From Esteya vermicola (Eukaryota; Ascomycota; Sordariomycetes; Ophiostomatales; Ophiostomataceae): a stretch of 64,000 nucleotides of DNA. The notes beneath the pieces are model-generated. The model worked only from the letters and a program-made list of their open reading frames with translations. It searched no databases and was not told where the DNA came from. Every line of letters starts with the position of its first letter. Positions within the stretch are counted from its first letter, which is position 1. Positions 60,891 through 64,000 of the stretch are shown here, piece by piece. The stretch is taken from positions 2,232,001-2,296,000 of the forward strand of contig PCDM01000018.1 of NCBI GenBank assembly GCA_002778215.1, read 5' to 3'. The translations under genes and the position numbers were made by a program.

Positions 60891-63800
60891 ATTATATTTT
60901 TAAAAAATTTATTATTATAATAATATTATATTACTATACTTTTTTACTAAACCTTTTTTAAACTTTTTTTCTTCTTTTTTATAAAGACTTTTAAGCTTAT
61001 TTTAATATTAATAAGCCTTTTTTTTATATTTTTTATTACTTTTTTATAATAATTAATATATTTATAACTATTATAATAACTTATTAGTTATATTTAAACA
61101 GCTATCCTTTTTACTATACTAAGTAGTATAACTTTTTATACTATATTTTATAACTTAATACCTTTTTTACCTTTTATTTATTATTATCTTTTTTTAATAG
61201 TAGTATTAGTAAAGGCTTTATAGTACTTATAAAGTTTATTTAAGGTTTTAGTAAGAATACTAAAAATATATTATATAGTTTTTTATACTATTATAAAAGT
61301 ATATAGTAATATACTTATAAGTTAATTTTTTTTAATATATAAAAAAGTTTAATAAACTTTAGCTTTTACTTTTTATTAAGTACTTTTAACTTTAGATTTT
61401 AAGTAAATAGTAGTACTAAGTCTTTTTTATCATACTTTTTTAATAAGTACTTTATATTATAGTAACACTTTTATATTTTTTATATATATTATAAATGTTT
61501 TAATACTTTTTCTTTTATAGCTTATAGCTTTAAAATACGCTTAACTATTACTAATACTTTTTTTTTATAAACAACGTTTTTAACGCTTTTATAAATTATA
61601 AAGTAATAGTTATAAAGTATATAAAATAGTACTTTATTTATTAATTAATTTATTATATTATTTAAAGTAAACTTTATTATAAAAAAGAGTATTAACTAGT
61701 TATTTTAATTTTTTATTATATAGTAATAAAAGTATTATTTTAAAGTTTAATTAGCTTTTTTAGTTTAATTATTAGTTTATAAGTAAAAAGTAGTAAATAG
61801 TCTTAGTTTAATATAAGTAATATTATATAGCTTTTACTAGTACTAACTAGTAAAAACTACTTTTTTATTTAAAATAATACTTTTTAACTATTTAAAGTAT
61901 AGTTAAACCTTTATATAAAGTAGATATATAAGCTTTATAAAGGTTATAGTAGTAAATACTAGTAAAAACTAATATATTTTTATATACTTATTTACTACTA
62001 CTAATATAATATTTAGTTTTTAATTACTATTAAAGACTAAAAGAAAACTAGTAATAAAATTTATTAATACTTTTTACTAAGACTATTTAAAGACTAGTAA
62101 GGGTTAAAGCTAACTATATAGCTTATACTTCTTTAACTTAGTAGTTTAGTATATATAATAAGTATATATAAAACCTTTAACGTTTACTTTAACGTTTATT
62201 TAAAAGTAATAATAAAATACTAAGTTTTTTATCTTTATAACACTACTATATCTAGCTATTTTTAGCTTATAGTACTAGTAAATAATTTTATATTATAATA
62301 CTTCTTAAGCTAGTATAACTACTTATTCTTTTTAATAAAGTAACCTTATAAAGTCTAAGAACTAACTTTAAAAATAGCCTATATAGTTTTAATATACCTT
62401 TCTTTTACTTTATAAGTAAAAGTTTAATAGCTAAGCTATAAGAATAAGCTTATAAAATAAAGTAAAGAGCTCTTTACCTTCTTTTAGCCTTTTTATAGTT
62501 ATAATTATAACTACTTATACTATAAACAACTACTAAGTATATACACCTTAATACTTTAACTAAGTTATTTCTAAGTTAGCTATGTTAACTGTTTTACTTA
62601 GACTATTTATAATAGATTTAAATAGTTGCTTTTTATAAAAAGATAGGCTACTTAGTTCCTTTATAAGTTTCTTAAGGTCCTTTAAGACGCTATCCTTAGT
62701 AAAAGCAACAACCTTTTAATATAATAAAAATAAGTAATTTATTTAATTCTTTTCTTTTTTATAGTTAGGATAATATAATAAGCTATTAACTAGATTTTTA
62801 TTACTTAGTTAATACTTAATTTTAAAATTAAATAGTAATAAATATATATACTAATGTATTTAGTAATAATTTAAATTTATTTATTATAAGAATGCTTATA
62901 AATTAGTATAGTTAGTTAAAACCTTTACACTTTTAACCCTTCTTAACTACTAATACTATTTTTTAAAAAATATAATAATTATTATTAACTTTTAATTAAA
63001 GGTACTATAATATAGCTTTATACTCTTTAGCTTTTAAAACTAAAAGGCTACTAAATACTAAATATTTACATTATTTAATTAAAATAGTATCCTTACTAAT
63101 ATAAAAGTAAACGTATTAGTCTTTATATAAACTAAGTGTTATAAGTTATAATACCTTAATAATAACACTTTTATAAACGCTTACTTTAACTATTAAAATA
63201 CTTAGTTCTTATAAAGCTCTTATAAGGGTCCTTTAAGCTTTTTATTCTTAACTAGGCTTTTTAAGTACTTTATTAGTAGTTAGGCCTTATTAATAAAATA
63301 ATAAATAAATTAGTAGTAAAAATTGTAAAACCTAATAAATACTTAAATATTATAATAAGTTTTAAGCGTTTACTACTTTATAACTATCTTAACTTATATA
63401 AGGTTTATATAGACTTTATTAAGGAATAGTAAAAAGCTTAAAAAGGACACGTCCTTTTTATAAAACTAATACTTTTTTTAATTAATAAATAGTCTTACTT
63501 TTTTTAGTTAATTTAATACTTACTTTAAATACTTTATATACTCTTTCTTATTTTTTAAATATATTAGAATATTATCTAAGTAAACAATATAAATTTTATT
63601 TACTAAGCCTTTAAACGCCTTATAAATATAACTTTAAAAAGTTATTAAAGTGTTAGTTAGCTTAAAAAGTATTACTAAATACTTATAGTAGCTATACTAC
63701 GTTTTAAATACAGTCTTCTACTTATCCTTTTTATATATTTATATTCTACTAAATATATCCTTTATATTTATAGTTAAAAAAACTTTATAGCTCTTAGTTT

Positions 63801-64000
63801 TATTTAAAATTTTAAAGATTAAAGGTAAAGGGTACTAATTTTTAACTATAATCTTATTTAGTTTATAGTAATTAATATATAGTTATAGGGTATTATTACG
63901 TCTTAGTATAAATAAGACTAAGAAGCTTATAAGACTTTTTAAGTCCTAAATCTATCCTTTTTATAGTGCTTTTTATAAGTACTTTTAAAGTATAATAAGC
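60890..64000 (-). mobile_element. B3: second copy of Gypsy B, runs off the right edge
   Basis: Colinear with B1 815-2,707 joined to 8,480 onward, without element A. Integrase-side sequence is at lower coordinates and the RT region around 63,440-63,950 (minus strand). RIP changes differ from B1 at many sites. Ends at the same point as B1 (GTAATATTATATTACTATAC in B1 near 830), marking the B 3' side, though no LTR adjoins it. Confidence 0.85.

Noticed and set aside
1..64000. CRISPR arrays, tRNA or rRNA genes, telomeric TTAGGG arrays, biosynthetic cluster or effector genes
   Set aside because: No regularly spaced repeats, cloverleaf-like A/B boxes, rRNA-like conserved stretches or telomere arrays were seen, and no second intact gene.

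Overview
This window looks like part of an AT-rich, repeat-filled compartment of a filamentous ascomycete (Pezizomycotina) genome, heavily altered by repeat-induced point mutation (RIP). CpA and TpG are almost absent over long stretches: the first 300 bases hold no CA and one TG. TpA is in excess, and old reading frames are broken by TAA and TAG but hardly ever by TGA. I see no CRISPR array, tRNA, rRNA or bacterial-type gene. The only intact gene is a two-exon MEMO1/Mho1-family gene on the minus strand (19,799-20,834). It sits in a small island of normal base composition, about 19.5-20.87 kb.

Everything else I can identify is LTR retrotransposon wreckage, much of it nested. From left to right: E3, the reversed 5' end of a Ty3/Gypsy element (1-807); B1, a minus-strand Gypsy element (about 808-11,640) split by A, a complete minus-strand Ty1/Copia element (2,708-8,479); F, the plus-strand integrase/chromodomain end of another Gypsy (about 11,660-13,660); a solo E-family LTR with target duplication (14,247-14,483); E2, a 5'-truncated E element ending in its LTR (about 15,840-18,773), itself carrying a short insertion; the MEMO gene; two diverged LTR-like copies; then a three-level nest. 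In that nest B2, a gag fragment bounded by inverted LTR-plus-leader copies (21,814-46,060), is interrupted by E1 (23,487-45,546), which is interrupted by D1, a 13.1-kb Gypsy (23,791-36,877). D2, an inverted relative of D1, follows (46,647-59,596), and the window ends in B3, a second copy of B (about 60,890 to the edge).

Insertion boundaries are read directly from target-site duplications: ACTTA for A, GGCAG for E1, ATAC for D1, TTAC for D2 and TAGCC for the solo LTR. Two are confirmed by uninterrupted copies inside the window: the site of A is empty in B3, and the site of D1 is empty in E3. Element classes were assigned by reading translated frames by eye and recognising reverse transcriptase, RNase H, integrase, chromodomain, protease or zinc-knuckle signatures with RIP-type changes (D to N, Q or W to stop, C to Y). 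No similarity search was run, so internal domain limits are approximate. None of these elements can encode a working protein as it stands.

The points most worth follow-up are the intact MEMO gene in a RIP-silenced block, the roughly 5-kb region between pol and the 3' LTR in both D elements, the inverted-LTR structure of B2, a post-RIP 75-bp tandem duplication in D1, and a 28-bp palindrome in the D LTRs.
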